Source of the DNA: Leuctra nigra
Taxonomy: Eukaryota; Arthropoda; Insecta; Plecoptera; Leuctridae
NCBI GenBank assembly: GCA_934045905.1
Contig: OW203762.1
Location: 40,215,702 to 40,279,701 of the forward strand
DNA: 64,000 bases
Direction: 5' to 3'
A model generated the notes under the pieces. The model was not told the origin of the DNA. It saw only the letters and a program-made list of their open reading frames with translations, and ran no database searches. Shown here in pieces: positions 24,801-37,500 of the stretch. How positions within the stretch are numbered: the stretch's first letter is position 1; each line of letters begins with the position of its first letter. A program made the position numbers and the translations under genes.

Positions 24801-27347
24801 GCGAAATCTGCCTAAATTCACTTCCCCTTTATATAAAAACCAACTACATATTCAGAAGGCTTATAATGAAATATTAGTATTTATATACATATTAATACAA
24901 TGTGTAAGAGCTTTCAGCCGGCATTTTAAAAACCGGAAGTGATGCCATATCTCGAAAACGGCTGGACCTATTGGAACGATGCTTTCGCAATTCTTCATGG
25001 CATATCACTTTAAGTTTATATTTAGCTCCAAACAATATTTTTCTTAGTAACTAATTCGGAAATAGCGTATTTTTTTAAAGGAATTAGTCAGTGTTGCCCC
25101 AATAAGTTTTACAAGTTGTGTAAATAAACTAAAAAAATAAGTGATATCCCCATAAAAAACACTCCGTGTAAAAAAAACAGCCAAGTCTCTTCAACTAAAA
25201 AAAAATTATGAAATCTAAAAATTCTGCACTGAAACGTAGTGATATCAAAAAATGAGCCAAGTCAAAACTTTATTTGAAAATTAAAAAATACTTGGCGCAT
25301 CGTTTTTTTAGGGCATTGTAGGTATACTATAAGTATATGTATTTATATCTAGCCTATACTTCTTAGCTATTTATTTACACGATGCGCCAAGTATTTTTTA
25401 ATTTTCAAATAAAGTTTTGACTTGGCTCATTTTTTGATATCACTACGTTTCAGTGCAGAATGTTTAGATTTCATAATTTTTTTTTAGTTGAGACTTGGCT
25501 GTTTTTTTTACACGGAGTGTTTTTTATGGGTAAGTTAAGGCTAGGCCACAATTGTCGTAATGCTTAATGTTTAAGGTTTAGTGTTTAGTGCTTAATGTCT
25601 AATGTGTAAGGAGGGCCACAATAGGGTCTTATTTCAACTGCAGGAGCGCTAGTAGCACTACAAAATGCATGTAATTTCCAGAGCCACCTTAAGTTTTACA
25701 GCCTTCATTTGAAACAAAATCTTCTATTAAAGTTCGTAAGTTACTTATTTAATATAGTTTAATATTAATCTGCCACTTATCTGCAATTTTAACTGTAGTT
25801 ACAAGTTCTGAATTTCTCCACGGCGCGCAGCAGTAGTAGTAAGTCTATTCTGATTGGCTTGTCGTAAGGTTTTGTTGTAAGAAATGAATTTTATTCAATT
25901 CTTATACCACTGTGACTAAACACTAATCACTATAACATATTGTGGCCCTTATCACATAAACCCTATAATCCATTTCTCTTGGACATTAAACATTAAACAC
26001 TAAACATTAAACATTATGCATTACGACAATTGTGGCCTAGCCTTTAATAACATAATAATAATGGCTTACCTACCATTACCAATAATTAGATTAAGATGTG
26101 AATTACTAAGTAGAAATTACCCTCACCTGTGTAGTGCTGCGAAGACCCTGAGAGATGCATAATTTGAATGCACTCTTGAAGTCTTGAATATCAATGGTTA
26201 ATCTAACAAAAAATTAAAATCAATTTTACCCATAAAAGAATATTGTGTAATTCGTTTTCTTCAATGTACGTTTTTATTAGGTACCTTTTACCTACTATAA
26301 AGTTACTTGGTAGGGTACCAGCAGGTCATCACAAATTTAAAATCAGTAGACCTACCTGTTAATTATTTCCCCTGTCCTCTGCTTGTCAAAAAAGGCAATA
26401 TCTTGTTTCATTATTGATGCAAACATTCGCTGTTTCATGTCTGTAGCAATTTTCTCCCCCACATTTGACAACAAGTAGATGTAAAGAAATGTGAAGACAG
26501 CCTGTTGAACAAAACTCATTTAGGTCTACCTAAATTTACCAACTACTAGTTACTTGTTGCTATACTACAATGTTACTAACTTGTGCACCATATACAATTG
26601 CAAGCCTCTTGATGGGTTCTTGCATCTCTTTTCCAAATAAGCCTCCATCACCACGAGGAAACTTTGACACAACATTGATTAGCGATCCCAGTAGCTGGGG
26701 AATCTGAATGTTGATAATTGCAACAATAAGGGCTCCCTGAAATATAATGTATTAAGGGATCCAATTCATAACTTTGGTATGATAATTTCAAATGATAAAT
26801 TGAGTTCACAAAAATATCTTACGATAATGGCAGCAACAAGGTGCCAACAATGTGGTTGAAGCATATCAAGTAATTGGTGCCAATCAAACTTTCGTTCCTC
26901 TGTTGATTCTGTGTGACCAACCAAGCGAGTGTTTGTGTGTTGTGATTGCGCATGACACAATACCACGGCGTTTCCAAAACAAATCTTTACTCCCAGGCAT
27001 GTTGTAAAGCCGCAACTCAGTTTTAGCCACAACTGTCCTCGGGTATCACTGGATAATTTGGGCTTTCTGGCCACTATATGATTTAGTCTAAATCGTTCTA
27101 GTAACGATAGTTTTGAAGATGATAAATTAGGCTTCAAAATACTCCATTTGCCTAAGTTACAATAACTCGCGGACACAGAATTACTGAAATGTAAAAAATC
27201 ATTTCCAAATGTAGGTTAAGAGGCACATCTAAAAATACATACCTAGTACCTACTCTAGGTAGGTAGTTAGGTCACTTTAATAAGTACTATACTGTACCTT
27301 ATACGCCACGAACAACCTATAGAATTAGTAACACAATGTTTCCACAT
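18815..27347 (-). CDS. ABCB8: ABCB8-type mitochondrial ABC transporter, 14 exons, 700 aa
   Basis: Half-size ABC exporter of the mitochondrial inner membrane; the family is tied to iron export and the mitochondrial ATP-sensitive K+ channel. Coding exons, 5' to 3' on minus: 27347-27298, 27183-26823, 26736-26581, 26501-26356, 26202-26127, 23673-23533, 23442-23284, 22725-22522, 21109-20990, 20906-20803, 20142-19968, 19467-19289, 19209-19062, 18898-18815. Every junction is GT-AG and phases close, giving 2103 nt. The N-terminus ([16 protein letters not shown]...) is basic and suits a mitochondrial presequence. The transmembrane domain spans roughly residues 125-430. The nucleotide-binding domain has Walker [10 protein letters not shown] (491-499), Q-loop Gln540, signature ISGGQ (596-600, Ile in place of the usual Leu), Walker B ILILDE (616-621) and H-loop His652. 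Length is close to human ABCB8 (735). The paralogue ABCB10 is the main alternative. Confidence 0.93.
20331..20350 (+). repeat. Poly-G run of 20
   Basis: Twenty G in a row on plus, inside ABCB8 intron 10. In the ABCB8 transcript it would be a C run. Confidence 0.9.
20585..20775 (+). mobile_element. LINE 3'-end fragment in ABCB8 intron 10
   Basis: The phrase 'gccaggcgtggccagccggt...gtcctgcggccctagtgttggtgggaa' recurs at 22940-23010 and 63841-63900, each time followed by 'tggaacca.ggat' and a TTA/ATT tail. The GA-rich stretch before it matches the downstream end of a reverse-transcriptase frame. The fragment is antisense to the host gene. Confidence 0.6.
21221..22304. repeat. Inverted arrays of GAGCGAC units
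   Basis: The left arm (21221-21460) holds about 16 degenerate units like ATGAGCGACAGGCAAT. The right arm (about 22076-22304) holds a similar number on the opposite strand (GTCGCTCATATTGCCT). About 0.6 kb of unique sequence lies between. The arms could pair into a long imperfect hairpin. It occupies most of ABCB8 intron 8. The minus-strand open frame across the left arm is a by-product of the repeat. Confidence 0.8.
22760..23065 (+). mobile_element. LINE 3' end in ABCB8 intron 7
   Basis: Contains a broken reverse-transcriptase C-terminal frame similar in DNA to the one at 30135-30380 ('atggataatgtt...gaagataagaag', 'gggaagagaaaggctg'). It is followed by the same 3' UTR as the fragments at 20.6 and 63.8 kb and an ATT tail. 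Frame breaks are obvious. It is antisense to ABCB8. Confidence 0.65.
23948..24128. repeat. Imperfect fold-back in ABCB8 intron 5
   Basis: 'gttcgccggggtgtt' at the left pairs with 'aacaccccgacgaac' at the right, and the flanking arms match imperfectly over about 55 bp. No target duplication is clear. Confidence 0.6.
24225..24995. repeat. Diverged interspersed repeat
   Basis: Phrases of the type 'accggaagtgacgtcatatctc' and 'aaaacggctaaaccgat.ggaacga' occur at about 24655 and again at about 24934, with a third remnant at 24778. This is the internal periodicity of an old element. A 105-codon minus frame across it has no family resemblance. Confidence 0.5.
25148..25530. repeat. Near-perfect fold-back, arms about 150 bp
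   Basis: The left arm 25148-25302 ('cccataaaaaacactccgtg' to 'cttggcgcatcg') is repeated inverted at 25380-25530 with few mismatches, around a loop of about 77 bp. It lies in ABCB8 intron 5, so the primary transcript can fold into a long hairpin. Confidence 0.85.
25537..26044. repeat. Fold-back with AATGTTTAA-rich arms
   Basis: 'aaggctaggccacaattgtc' at the left end is inverted at the right end (26018-26044). The inner parts of both arms are runs of 'taatgttta/tagtgttta' units bounded by 'gggccacaata'. It directly follows the previous fold-back with a 6-bp gap. Confidence 0.8.
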
Positions 27348-28591
27348 GATGCCTCATACATGTACCAACAAAATACAAAAATTTAAAAAATACATACAAA
27401 TTAAAAAGTCAGACGTCAGAAAATCTTTGAAATGTTTGGAACCCGTCCGCCCTCTAAACGACTATTTACAAAATCACAACTCACAGCCTTCCAAAGCCCT
27501 ATCACAAAAATGGGCGCTTTTTTCAAATTCATGAGAGTTCAAAGCAAATTTTAGAAATATAAATTAATTGAAGCCCCAAAAATATGAGTGTCTATTGTCT
27601 AATTGTATGTACCTATATAAGAACTTTAATATTATATAGCGATATTCATATTATATTTACTAAAAAAAACAGTCCGGTCTTCATGGTAAATTTTGATCAA
27701 AATATGAACTACCTACCTATCTATGCACAAATAATATTAAAACATATTTTTTATAATAAGCATACATTTTGAGATAAATTTATTTTTTAAACTAATCATA
27801 GAATAAAAATTAGAACCATAACTTTTGTGCAGGAACAATAATAAATAAGTTAAAATTAAATTAAATTTGAAAAGTGATATTTAATAAAATTATAAAAATA
27901 TTTAAAAAATATTCACAACACCATGTCTGTGATGTCTGGTTCATAAGACCCAAAGATAATGAATGTAGGGAAGGGTGTGAGTAAAGTAATTGGTTCCCAT
28001 GAATCGCGATCATATTGCAAATCGCACGTGGACAAGAATGATGTCTCCATAAATCGCGACTAGTTGAGATTTGAGAGTAATTTGACGCCATCTGCCACCA
28101 TTATAGAATTCACTATCTTAATAAGTACCTACTGAGCCGCACGACAATCGAGCAATTTATTGAAGTTGAGCTCAATACGGACAAAAATCGAGCTACTCCG
28201 ACTCCACCCCTTTTCCGTTGTTTTCCAGTGTTAAATTCACGAAACAGAAGGGTTTGCGATTTATGGGAACCTTACTTTAGTTCTGAAAGCAGAGCATGTA
28301 ACGATTGTGTGTAACAAAATCATGGTGTAGGTATTTATTCTAATACATCAATATCAGGTTACAAGAGGCTTTAAAGAGAAAATTAAGAGATTAATTACGA
28401 AAGAAAATACAAGGTGATAGTGATAGTCTAATACATGCAATTACAGCTATAACGAAAATAAATTTTATATATAATTTACATATGCAGTCTGCACATAAAT
28501 ACTTCTATCCCGATAAATAGCCTAAAGCATACCTAGATTAAAAAAACTAAACTTGCAAGTTGCACTGGGAGAAAATAAGGTAATAATGATA
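27348..28591. other. Spacer between ABCB8 start and TRAPPC13 stop
   Basis: About 1.2 kb that should contain the ABCB8 promoter and TRAPPC13 3' UTR, both transcribed leftward. An ATG-initiated minus frame at 28091-27861 has no usable donor and no recognised family, so it is not called. No clear TATA or polyadenylation signal stands out. Confidence 0.4.
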
Positions 28592-31500
28592 TTAAGTTTT
28601 AATTGTAGATTTCTGTGTCACAAAGACTTGTGCTAGATCATCATAATCGTATGTTCTCTTCAGGAATACGTCTGTGAGTCGAATGCCCGATATATTCTGT
28701 AAAATTGGAGATCATACAATAAAATATGCAGCGCTACATTTTACATAGAAATCAATAAGTAGGTAAAGTTATGAGATGTTAAATAGTAAATACCTGTAAA
28801 CCTGCTGCCAAAGGGACCAGACACAGAGACAGCATGAGTGATGCACCAGGCTCTAATTTACCCATCTTACGACCTGACACCCCGCTCCAAACTAAGCCCG
28901 ACAAAGGAGTTGGCTCCAAACCCAAGATGAGATCCATGGAGCGTTCGCTAAAATACAACCAATAACAATTCACATTTTATGTAAGTACATGAAAAAGAAG
29001 TTTTACCCCTGCAATAGTAACAGAAAATTCCATCTTACCATGTGTTTATTATTCGACATACAAATGTGAAAGACTCTTCCAAATGCACAATGTTTGGAAG
29101 TTCTTGCACTGAAAGTCTAATATCCCCATAATCTGGAGCCTGAAAATTAAATGTGCACAATGAAATACCCACGCGGCACGCCAATAGATTATACGGAATT
29201 AAAAACTACCGGTTCTAAAATAAATATAAATGTAACACAGGCCTCACCATTCTCTGCAGTTGACTTGTTTGCAGTCGTCCTCTCTCGCCAAGATTGGACC
29301 TCCAGACTATGTCAAGCTTGCCTATGTTGGTGGCTCCACTTAGCAATTGGAGATCAGCAGTGAGGCTCACCTGGGGCGCGAGGCAGTACAGGAACTGGCG
29401 ACTTGCCTGCGGTTGGAGCACATTCACGAGGCCAAATACAGATTCCCCCAGTTCTGTCGAGTTAAGTGCTGTGACTAGAAGAAAAGAAACCACAATATTG
29501 ATTTGTTTCAAGCTTATACAGTAAAATATTAAAGGATATTAGTATTATTACAATCCTGCAACTATACTGCCACACCATAAAGAAGCCAACCCACATGAAA
29601 CCTGTTGCAAATACATGGCCAAAACTGGTTTCAACCTCAACTTTGTTCTGGGTCACAACTTTACACAAGTTTTAACTTAATAAATGGGTAGGTACACTCC
29701 TGGACACTGAAATTGGCCCGCGGTCAATGTTCAAGTGGCACTACGGCTAGTATTTCTTTATTTCTTTATTTAAATTAATTTTTCGGCCCTCAACTCACAC
29801 TAGCCATCCGGTCTTAGTGCCAAAAAATTACATTAAAATAAATGTTAAATACTAGCCGTAGTGCCACTTGAACATTGACAGCGGGCCAATTTCAGTGTCC
29901 AGGAGTGTACATAATTAGGGAAATCTTAATGAGCACAAGATAGAAATTATCTGTTGAACGATAACAATAACTCAACAATTGCAAAAATAAAATGATTTTT
30001 AGATTGTACCGGATGCAGAAATCCCTAGTTCAGGCACTGAACACTAGAGAAGATCTTCTGCGAACCTAATCATTAATATTATTTATTTATTTCCCCATTT
30101 ATAAAATTTCCTGCCAATTCTAATGTAAGGGGCAGTGACGTGGTCAGCGGGAGGAAAGGAAATGGATCAGCTCCAGGCAGCGGATATGAAGTTCTTGAGG
30201 AGTGTGAAGGGAAGGGAGTCACAATAATGGACAAGGTTCGAAGTAAGAAGATAAGAAGTGAGCTGGGGATCGAGAGATTGAGGTTTCAACTGGGCAGAGA
30301 GACGCTTTGGAGGTTCGGCCACATAACGAGGATGGGAACAGGGCGAGTACCACGGCGGGTGTTTGAGTCGGCTACCGTGATCAAAACAAAAGTAAACATT
30401 AGAAAAAGAATATTCATTTCTTACCACTAAATAGGTGTGACGACTCTAATGACACTTTTTCAAGGCAGATTGGTCCAGTCGTTATGTTCTGAACTTGAGC
30501 TTCTAAATAAACTTCATCCGACTGTTGAAAACATACAAGAAGGTAAACAGTTTGTGGAAAATATTACACATTGATTTGAGAGATAAGTATTAGAGGTAGG
30601 TAATGTTTTATTATTCAGAGGTACTTACGATTAAATCCTGGATACCATGCAAGAGACGCATGCAGGACCAGAAACCAACAATGAAGCAACATGCAGTAAA
30701 AATGTTAAATTAATAAATTGCATTTGGAAAGGCATCTAAACTGCGCAGCAAAAACAACATAGCTTTTTCTCTAGAACATGTGAAACATTAGCTGGCATTA
30801 AAATTACTTATCCAAACTTTGTTACGAGAAGAGATCAAAATGTTGCGGAATGGAGGGTTATGGGAGGGGTGCAAGTAACTAATGCACATATTTCGCCAAA
30901 TATTCAATACAAATGTAAAAGAACGACTAGGCAATGGACAAATCTAAATTTCAAACTGCCATCAGTTCCTCCCCACAATACAATGTTAGCAGTTTAAAGG
31001 GACTGTAGATAATAGTCTCCCTATATCTTCCAATATGGTTTGAAACTTGTTTTCCTTGTTATGTCATGAACTTAAGAGGTAAACGGAAGCGAACGGGAAT
31101 GGCACGGTTCGTCGGAGCGTTTTTTTTTAAACTTTGTCTTCCCACTTAATTATTTTAAAAAATCAGATAGTAACGACCCATAACAGCTCAATAGACTAAA
31201 TAATGCCACACACTGGAGTACTTTATGACCTCTGGTACGACCTCAAAGTGTTAAATACGATATTTTTAGTAAAATAATCGTATTTAACACTTTGAGGTTG
31301 CATCAGAGGTCATAAAATACTCCAGTGTGTGGTATTATTTAGTCTTTTAGGCTGTAATGGGTCGTTACTATCTGTTTTTTTAAAATTATTAAGTGGGAAG
31401 ACAAAATTTCAAAAAAACACTCTGACGAACCAAGCGATTCCCGTTCACTTCTGTTTGCCTATTAAGGTGATACTAGCGCTCGGCCGTTTTAGAAAATTGA

Positions 31501-34500
31501 GAGAGAAAAATTGTTTCGTAAGCGAGTGTAACTTTTATACGATGTTTACATGATCAGTCTGATTGTATATTAGTAGCACTTTTTCATTTTTGCGCATTGC
31601 ATCGTTAATTAGGCGCCGGTTATGCAACAAAACCGCCAAAACGATGAAATTTGCGATACGATTAAAGAATGGAGACCAAACCCGTTAACCAATTGATCTC
31701 AAATTTTAATCATGATTAGATGAAGGACAAACTTAGGGTTATCACTTGGCACAGTTTTGAAATTTAATTTTATACGGCACCCAGGGAGACAAGAAAATAG
31801 CTATTTTTTCACCAAAAATCCCCTAATTATTACTAATTAAGAAAACAAAAAATGTACTAAGGGATAACACTAAGTTTGTCTTTTATCTAATCACGATTAA
31901 AATTTAAAGTAATTTGGTCTACCCATTTCGTCTCCAATCGTATCGCAAAAAGTGTCAACAAAAAGCAGCAAAATTCCTCGCGCTTGCAGCACCTTAATGA
32001 TTGTGCAAATCCCAAAATCTTTTGTCAATGCAGGGAGGGGGGGGGGGAGGGGGGGGGGGGTTAAACAAACTTTTAAAAAGTTCAGTTCACTGCAAAATAT
32101 ATTAACTTTTTTAAAGTTAATTTCTTTTCCAAACATGAGAGTGAAAGTTAAGTTCCTTTAAAAAAGTACCTACAAGTTCTTTTAAAAGTTCCTTTTTGAG
32201 AAATTTGAAAAAGTTTTTTTGTAGCATGGAAACTTGGAAAGGTCACTTATTGAAAGCAAACCTGATGAAAACATCATAAAACATATTTACCAATTTAATT
32301 TTAAGTGATTAGGTACTGTACGGTACCTATGCATAATTCAAAATGGTTACCTACCTAACTATATTTAAGTTTCTATAATAATTGTTGCTTAAGAATTTAT
32401 TTCTTCTAAATATTTTGCATTCTTCGAATATTTTCTAAATAATATTGTCCTGCATTTGTACATAAATTATTGATTGTTTTATGGAGACAATTTCCCCATC
32501 TTTTTAACGAACAAATGCATTCTCACATCCTAGATATATGAAATGGCAAAGAGGAAAGAAAATTGTGATTTCGATTTTAGATTGTGCTTTAAATTCGTGA
32601 GAGAGGCCTTTTGATCTAAATAAGTAGTGTGCACAGCCCAAGGACCATAGAGAAGGCCATGCTTGACTCCTCCGAGGAAAAATCTATACACACTTTCAAA
32701 CAAGTTCTATGTGAGGCATTTCAAGTTTCTAACTTTCATTCTCTAAAATCACTGCAAGGACAACAAAAATAGTCATAATAAACAAAGATCACCTTAGAGT
32801 CTAAGCTAACAGTCTGTTGACAGTCTTCATCATAATATAATATCTTCTCTATACCCTCTCCTCTGCATCCATAAGCACAAGCAATTATCATGCAGTCTTC
32901 CCAACTAAGCGAAGTAAATAAGCAGATGCAAACCGAGGTAAAATCTCTGTTAGTCTTTACACATGTGTTCATCTTTTTCGAACATAATGTTGCAAATGTG
33001 TTGGAAGCAGTGGCGGCTGGTGCATTGGGGCACAGGGGCACGTGCCCTACCTAAAATATCAGGTTATAAATAAAAAAAAACATAATTTAATTCCTCAATG
33101 ATTTATTATAATATTCTGCAAATAACAACCAATAATTATTCTGAGAACAAATTAAATGTTCAATTTGTAATGTAAAATGTTGAAACTCCCATCCATACGC
33201 TCTCCAAATCAATGAAATTACTGTATATTCCGTCGCTTGCTTGAAATCTTAGCGGCACCTGGCTGGGTAGGCAACCAGGGGCACAGCTAATACCGTGCCC
33301 CATTCGTGACGTCATTCTAGAAGTTGACGCATGCGCTCTTGCGTTCTCGCCATAGCAGAGCTCGAGCCGAACCGCGGTGTTGGGGCACAGAATCTTTGTG
33401 CCGGCGGCATTCGGCAATCATCGGGCTTGATGCTTTTAGCTCGTGGATCATACTTCTCGTCCATCACTCAACGTTCCCGCTCATCGTTTTGATTAAATAA
33501 TTATCAGTGTAAATTATGTTTTGTTCGTCAGTATCAGAACATCATTGTCTCCTACTTGACTAGACTCATTGTAAGTGGCGCATCAACTTTGTCGAGCTGT
33601 GTGTCTTCTTAGTACACAAAATTCTCAAATCAATGTTTTTATCTTTGGATGGAATGGCACACATGAATGTGTGGTTGTGAACTATAAACGCGTTATTTTG
33701 TTTCACTGCTTGCTCTTTATTTACCTAATAGAAATATAAGCCAATCAATGTTTTCCAAAATCGATGAAAATGCCATATCGTATGCGCACTAAGAACGAAT
33801 TTTTAACAACAATAGGAAAACCCGTCCAATCGCTACCAGACTCATTGTTGAGTTGAGTGTCAACTCAACAATGCTTTCTTTAATGAATTCATGGAACAAT
33901 ATATCTAGGCAACAATATAAGAATCAACAACAATATTAGTATGGAAAAATAAAATGGAATCATATGCATGATGAAAATGAGACGGCTACGGGGAAACAAT
34001 TATAAAAAAAAGGCGCCAATAACTATTTCTACTTGGTGCGGAATCAGAGAAAACCCGGCTATGCTTTTGATGACAGAAGAAACTACTTACTGCACGACGT
34101 AATAAGTGCGATTGCTCAACAACACTAAACTTAAATGGAACGCTCACAAATCATTAACTTATGACTTGATAGTGTTCATTATTTCAAAAATTTCCGCCTC
34201 CGGCGGGTTGGCTCCGCCGGCTGGGGGTTCCCCTCAGACCCCCCGTGGGGTCGAGGACAACTTCGGTATTGCGCCCCACCTACTAGACAAGGCACCGGCC
34301 GCCACTGGTTGGAAGAATTTTCCACTAAGAAGAATTGTCCAAATAATCAAATACACCGGTTCAGCTTGACTGGCACATGTCTTGGTATAGTCATGCATTG
34401 CATCTATTTTCCGCTCCTATATTGTACATTATACTTAATTTAGTAACCATAATCAATCAGTAATAATCACTTCATAATTACCTCTGCATTGTAGAATTTG

Positions 34501-37500
34501 GTTTTCACGTCAAGTGGTTTGAGAACTTGAAATTTAAAGAATTTTCTAAATGAGAGTCGATTTCTTGTTGTTGGTGATGTGTATGTAACTTCACAGACAA
34601 GACTGTTTGAGGAAAATATACAAAGATTAAGTAGGTACCTTACACAGTGCAGTACACCATTTAACAGACAACAATTCTTAAGCATTCACTCGATACTTGC
34701 TTACATGTGAGTTCCAACTTCTTTGACTTCATGGTGGATAACATCATCAACAGTTTCTTGTGGAGCAAGCTCTCCTGCTACAGTCTCCTTTTGATGTCCA
34801 GCTAGAGGTATTCGCTGAGAACTTGTTTGTAAATCAGCCTGCAACAGCAAACAAAATGATAAATTAGCAATTTAGCTAAAATTTGGTTTTTAATCATGTA
34901 CATTTAAACAAGCCATTACCTTTACAGAAACATCTTTTGCGGTTTGGTTGCTGTCATTGTGAACGCAGATGTAACTTGAAAATGTTTCACCGAGATAAAT
35001 GTTTCTGAAAATTCATGAAACAAAATTACATTCAAAATGAAGACGAATTTTGTCAACTTTAAAGGTGGATTCACACAGCTGTACCAAACTTCCCAAGTTT
35101 GCCAAAGTTCCGAATCGCCGTTCCAAAAACTCCTGTGTGAACTATGAAAAGATTCGAACTGCGAAGATTGAGTTCCCAACTTTCATAGTTCACACGGGAG
35201 TTTTTGGAACGGCGATTCAGAACTTCGGCAAACTTGGGAAGTTTGAAACGGCCGTGTGAATCCACCTCAAGAGCTGTAAAACAAGCAGTGAAAAAAGGCA
35301 CTCGTCCCTCGGTGGGGGCCTATTCTCGAGTTGAAAGTGGCTCACTTCCGCATGGCGAACATTTTCAACTATTGTCGAGTATAGGCACCCTGAATTGATT
35401 AGAGAAACTAAATGTTAATGGAACTAAGAATGTCTAAAAGTTCTTCTTTCCTTGATATAATCTAGTGGTGTAGTCCCTACCTACGCCAGTCAAGTTGAAC
35501 TATGCAGACATTCTGGATTAGGTATAGTCTTGTTTTGACATCACAATTAAAAATAATATGCAGTTCCCATTACCTACTACGGATGTGAGTCGGAAATATT
35601 TTCCTAACTCTATTTTTCTTATTTTTCCGAAGAAATAAAATCTCTCAGGTATGTAGGATTTTATGTTTTGGTAGTGATGGCCAATTAAAAATTTATATTT
35701 GAAAATTTTTAGAAAATTTTTAATGACCATTGAAAAAATTGAAAATTTAAAAAAAAGTTTGAATCAATAATATTTGATTTAATAAATGTATGGGCATACT
35801 TGGGATGCATACTGAACTAGCTATTATGATGCGTGTTGTTGTCTGAGTGGTAAATGTGCAAAATGATTATTAATACAGCATTCAAATTTGCCGCCTATGT
35901 AGAAATTAGTCTGGCCAAAATTACAATGAAGAAAAACTGAGATTGGGCTTTTATTTTGATTTTGATTTTACGCTTTTTTCAGATATATTATTAACAATTG
36001 TGTGCAATAAAGCAATAAAAAAAGTAATTTAAAAATTTTTCAACGCATTGAAAATTTTCATGAAAATTTTCATGAAAAATATAAAAAAAAAAAAAAATCA
36101 GAAAATTGCCATCACTATGTTTTGGGTTTACAAACTTAAAATATTCCACACAAAATAAGCATGTGAGGTCATCAAAATTCTGACCTGCAGGCTGCAACTG
36201 ATACGTAGGACGGTGAAATAAATGTGTAGTCCCTCCGCCCTGTGATTACAGAAATGTGACTCTTACCCAAAACTTTGCGGTAGAAGTAGAAATTGGCCAG
36301 CTGTAAGTGTTTCAACCCCTGGCACTGATGTGATATTGTGTTTCAGATCGTTGTTAAATAGATTGCCAGGAAGATCCTTGGAGTCACTCGTGACAATCAA
36401 CGGACTACTAAGAGTTGGTCTCGTAAGTCGCATTACTGTAAATTTCCAAGAGTTAGACTGTAGACCTTACACTACCAAATTGTGCACATTCCTATTAAAT
36501 GTCTATGTTGATAATTGAGTGAGCGTAGCAAGCGTCACCATGCGTACTCTTATTTTTTTATTTTTTTAAACTTAGTAGGTAGGTACATATCTATTTTATT
36601 TCTAGATTCATTTACATGAATATTACAGAAAATAGTCTAAAATATTTATACAGAAAATATTCATGAGAAATTATTCTCATGGCACTTTCTCTGTGTGTTT
36701 GTTTTTTTGTATTTTTGCCGGCACTGCCCCTAGGTCAAACCGCACAACCAATCAATCTGAAATTTCGCACACATAGTAAGTTAACGTAATTTATGCAGTC
36801 TCTGGGTTGTTTTTAAAAGGGATCCTGTGATGTGAGTTTCAGCCAAATCCTCCCATTAGTTAAAATTTAAAACCATATTTCCTGTTTTTTTGAAATTTAA
36901 ACTAGAACCATTTGACCGATTAACTTAAAACTTTGCATGGTCCTTGGGATCAAAATTATCTGTATTTTTGAAAATTTTCAGACTAATCTGTGTTTAAATC
37001 CAAAAGTTATTGACATTTTACAGACATTTTGTGTTTGCTGTCAAATTTTTCAAATATGTTTCATCACGGCAACGTCGACTCTTCAGTTCTAATCCAAGGT
37101 AGTTGGATGTCCTTAGAGCAGGTTAGGGCCTTAGAGGTTAGAGCAGAAACTTTCAAACGCATATGAAATTAATTGATAATAACTGTTCAACAGATCGATC
37201 TGAAATTGTGTACACACACTAATATCAGTGGTCCCAGGTATATTTTTTGAACAAGATCCTGTGATTTTTTAAAATTAACAAGGAACCGATCAATCATACG
37301 GAACAGGTTGGGTGAGTGGTTAACGCTCTGAACTTGTATCTTGGAGGCATGGGTTCGATTCCCGCGGCCGTCCTTCCTGACTGGGGTTTTTTCGTGGTTT
37401 TCCCTCAGTCGGCAGGCAAATGCTGGGAAAGTACCCTACTAATAGGCCACGACCGCCTCCTTCCCACCTTCCATCCTTACCTATTCTTCACCATCATCTC

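Noticed and set aside
26824..27176. ABCB8 starting at an alternative codon within exon 2
   Set aside because: The codon at 27176 is GTG. A good acceptor precedes it, and an upstream ATG exon (27347-27298) with a matching donor and phase gives a better mitochondrial N-terminus.
27861..28091. ATG-led minus frame as the ABCB8 first exon
   Set aside because: No acceptable donor in frame; the exon at 27347-27298 joins in phase instead.
35050..35301. Mirror-image frames of about 70 codons on both strands
   Set aside because: They are created by the fold-back symmetry at 35064-35266.
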